Notes under the pieces: generated by a model
Databases searched by the model: none
What the model was told of the DNA's origin: nothing
What the model saw: the letters and a program-made list of their open reading frames with translations, nothing else
Shown: positions 14,778 to 15,888 of the stretch, one piece after another
Layout: every line of letters begins with the position of its first letter
Position numbering within the stretch: the first letter of the stretch is position 1
DNA from: JAAYEL01 sp964345835
GTDB lineage: Bacteria > Bacillota > Clostridia > Tissierellales > Peptoniphilaceae
Length of the DNA stretch: 15,888 bases
Direction: 5' to 3'
Assembly: GCA_964345835.1 (NCBI GenBank)
Contig: CAYFSL010000020.1
Span: 1-15,888 of the forward strand
Position numbers and translations under genes: made by a program

Positions 14778-15455
14778 ATGACACTAGCTGGATATAAGAA
14801 GGAATTTATAGACTTTATCTTGGACAATAAGGCACTTTCATTTGGGGATTTCACCCTTAAAAGTGGCAGAAAGTCGCCCTTTTTCATGAATACGGGCAAC
14901 TACAATGACGGCAAGCAGCTCATAGACCTTGCAGGTTATTATGCCAGGGCTATTAAGGAGAATTTTGGCCTGGACTTTGATGTAATATTTGGCCCATCTT
15001 ACAAGGGAATCCCCCTAGCGGTTGCAACTAGTATGGCGATTTATGACCTTTATGGCAAGAGGGTATCCTATTCATCTAACCGCAAGGAGTTAAAGGACCA
15101 TGGAGACAAGGGGGCCTTTTTAGGGGATGACCTTTCAAGGCCTGCCAGGGTAATAATAATTGAAGATGTGACTACATCGGGTAAGTCTATAGATGAGACC
15201 TTTCCCCTAATTTCAAGGAATAAAGAGATAGATGTAGTAGGGCTTGTCGTATCCCTTGACAGGTGTGAGCATGCAAGAGATAAGGAAAAGACTGCCCTTG
15301 AAGAGCTTAGTCATAGGTATGGAATAAAGACGGCTTCAATTGTTTCTATGTATGAAGTTATTGATTATTTAAAAGATAATAAAAGCCCCCTTTTAACCGA
15401 AGACCTTTTGGAGAGGATAGGGGACTATTATAGGGAGTATGGGGTTAAGGGCTAA
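14778..15455 (+). CDS. pyrE: Orotate phosphoribosyltransferase
   Basis: Joins orotate and PRPP to give OMP. The 225 residues follow the E. coli-type pattern: FGDFTLKSGRKSP (22-34), FGPSYKGIPLA, then the flexible catalytic loop NRKELKDHG (R102, K103, K106, H108). The PRPP-binding loop is VIIIEDVTTSGKS (125-137). It is slightly longer than E. coli PyrE (213), with a charged C-terminal tail. SD GGAGG (14767-14771) lies at the end of pyrF, 6 nt before the ATG. Its stop codon lies inside a strong hairpin. In the pathway it acts before pyrF even though it is encoded after it. Confidence 0.95.
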   Translation: MTLAGYKKEFIDFILDNKALSFGDFTLKSGRKSPFFMNTGNYNDGKQLIDLAGYYARAIKENFGLDFDVIFGPSYKGIPLAVATSMAIYDLYGKRVSYSSNRKELKDHGDKGAFLGDDLSRPARVIIIEDVTTSGKSIDETFPLISRNKEIDVVGLVVSLDRCEHARDKEKTALEELSHRYGIKTASIVSMYEVIDYLKDNKSPLLTEDLLERIGDYYREYGVKG

Positions 15456-15462
15456 CCCCATA
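15438..15462 (+). terminator. Strong hairpin across the pyrE stop codon (terminator-like, no T-run)
   Basis: TATGGGGTTA (15438-15447) and TAACCCCATA (15453-15462) form a perfect 10-bp stem with loop AGGGC. The pyrE TAA (15453-15455) begins the right arm. No T-run follows (ACTTCCATTT), so it does not look like a standard intrinsic terminator. It may instead mark or protect the 3' end of the pyr transcript, or stop transcription inefficiently. Confidence 0.5.
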
Positions 15463-15557
15463 ACTTCCATTTAAACCGCCTAATAACCACCTTAAAACGG
15501 ATATAGGGTATTTTACCTCTTGCCAATATACATTTTTTCCACCGTCTAGGGTCAATA

Positions 15558-15575
15558 TTAAGGGTTTTAAGGGTT
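15558..15575. repeat. Two tandem copies of TTAAGGGTT
   Basis: Two exact 9-bp units lie side by side in the non-coding stretch after pyrE. The rest of 15463-15646 shows no gene I can support. Two copies may be chance in such sequence. Confidence 0.3.
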
Positions 15576-15646
15576 AATAAAATAGTGCAGCACATAAAAA
15601 AAAGTACGGTCTAGCCTTTTGATCTAGGAAAATGGAAAATATGCAC

Positions 15647-15675
15647 AAAAAAAGGATATGGATTTTACCATATCC
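15647..15675 (-). terminator. Rho-independent terminator for the minus-strand small gene
   Basis: GGATATGG (15654-15661) and CCATATCC (15668-15675) form a perfect 8-bp stem with a 6-nt loop. Read on the minus strand, the stem is followed by seven T residues (A-run at 15647-15653 on the plus strand). It lies 14 nt after the stop of the minus-strand ORF at 15690. On the plus strand the following bases are only loosely T-rich, so it may also catch some pyr read-through. Confidence 0.7.
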
Positions 15676-15689
15676 CTGTAGTTTATATT

Positions 15690-15839
15690 TTAGTTCTTGT
15701 TCATTTTCACTAGTTCAAATAACATTACTATTATACTAATTATAAAAAATAACGCTATTTTAAGCAATTTTTTAATCCCTAACCATATCAATGAAGCTAT
15801 CTGGAATATCCAATAAAATATTTTTTCTTTTTTTGTCAT
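15690..15839 (-). CDS. Small hydrophobic (membrane) peptide of unknown function
   Basis: This minus-strand ORF has 49 codons from ATG 15839-15837 to TAA 15692-15690. An SD AAAGGGG (plus-strand CCCCTTT, 15849-15855) lies 9 nt upstream, and a good terminator follows 14 nt after the stop. The peptide begins basic (MTKKEK). It has a hydrophobic, tryptophan-containing stretch (about 8-21), a basic break IKKLLK, and one clear transmembrane helix (about 28-43), and it ends KMNKN. No in-frame start lies further upstream. I do not recognise a family. The combination of SD, ORF and terminator supports a real gene, the last one of a leftward unit convergent with the pyr operon. Confidence 0.55.
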   Translation of the reverse strand: MTKKEKIFYWIFQIASLIWLGIKKLLKIALFFIISIIVMLFELVKMNKN

Positions 15840-15853
15840 TCTTTTATACCCCT

Positions 15854-15888
15854 TTATTTTATTTCCATTTCTTTTATAAGCCTTTTAA
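15854..15888 (-). CDS. Possible C-terminal end of another minus-strand gene (partial)
   Basis: On the minus strand a frame open to the window edge reads KRLIKEMEIK and stops at TAA (15856-15854), 14 nt before the small-peptide ATG. The spacing and the SD placed right at this stop look like an operon junction. Ten residues are too few to identify a protein, and in such A/T-rich DNA an open stretch this short can be chance. Confidence 0.3.
   Translation of the reverse strand, partial: KRLIKEMEIK

Noticed and set aside
15452..15595. A 47-codon minus-strand ORF rich in Arg, Lys and Trp (starts MCCTILLTLK, ends FKWKLWG).
   Set aside because: No SD precedes it, it runs into the pyrE 3' hairpin, and I recognise no family. 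It might be a remnant of a mobile gene, but the sequence gives no support.
15499..15669. GGATATAGGGTATTTTACC (15499-15517) resembles GGATATGGATTTTACC in the terminator (15654-15669).
   Set aside because: The match needs gaps and the first copy forms only a 4-bp hairpin; likely coincidence.

Overview
The window comes from a low-GC, Gram-positive-type (Firmicutes-like) anaerobe. Arginine is mostly AGG/AGA and isoleucine often ATA. Shine-Dalgarno sites are strong (GGAGG-like), promoters are SigA-like, and the protein types are those of Bacillus/Clostridium relatives: YhaO/YhaN, PyrB without PyrI, and class 1B PyrD with PyrK. My best guess is a Peptoniphilaceae-type anaerobic coccus, but this rests on overall look and no alignment was run.

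Layout. Positions 1-96 hold the end of a membrane protein, probably a ClC chloride channel. Positions 190-3419 are a two-gene unit for a YhaO/SbcD-like metallophosphoesterase and a YhaN/SbcC-like ATPase with a membrane hairpin in its coiled coil. Positions 3561-5390 are a single membrane-anchored nucleotide-sugar 4,6-dehydratase (PglF/WbpM/CapD type) behind a perfect-consensus promoter. Positions 5391-5662 are a structured intergenic region ending in the pyr promoter. Positions 5663-13906 are pyrB-pyrC-carA-carB-pyrK-pyrD, all overlapping or within about 10 nt of each other. After a 147-nt gap come pyrF and pyrE (14054-15455). At the right edge the strand flips: a 49-codon membrane-peptide gene on the minus strand, missed by usual length cut-offs, has its own SD and terminator and follows the end of another minus-strand gene.

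Together the eight pyr genes encode every step from carbamoyl phosphate to UMP: carbamoyl phosphate synthetase, aspartate transcarbamoylase, dihydroorotase, NAD-linked dihydroorotate dehydrogenase, orotate phosphoribosyltransferase and OMP decarboxylase. No pyrR, pyrI or uracil permease gene is in the window, and the pyrB leader is too short for a PyrR attenuator. A perfect 7-bp dyad that brackets the -10 element of the pyrB promoter is the best candidate control site.

Most striking observation: CarA, the glutaminase subunit of carbamoyl phosphate synthetase, has lost its whole catalytic triad (Cys to Gly, His to Cys, Glu to Asp) and most of its glutamine-binding loop. The N-terminal CarB-facing domain and CarB itself are intact. 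This predicts an ammonia-fed carbamoyl phosphate synthetase that keeps a dead glutaminase subunit as a scaffold.
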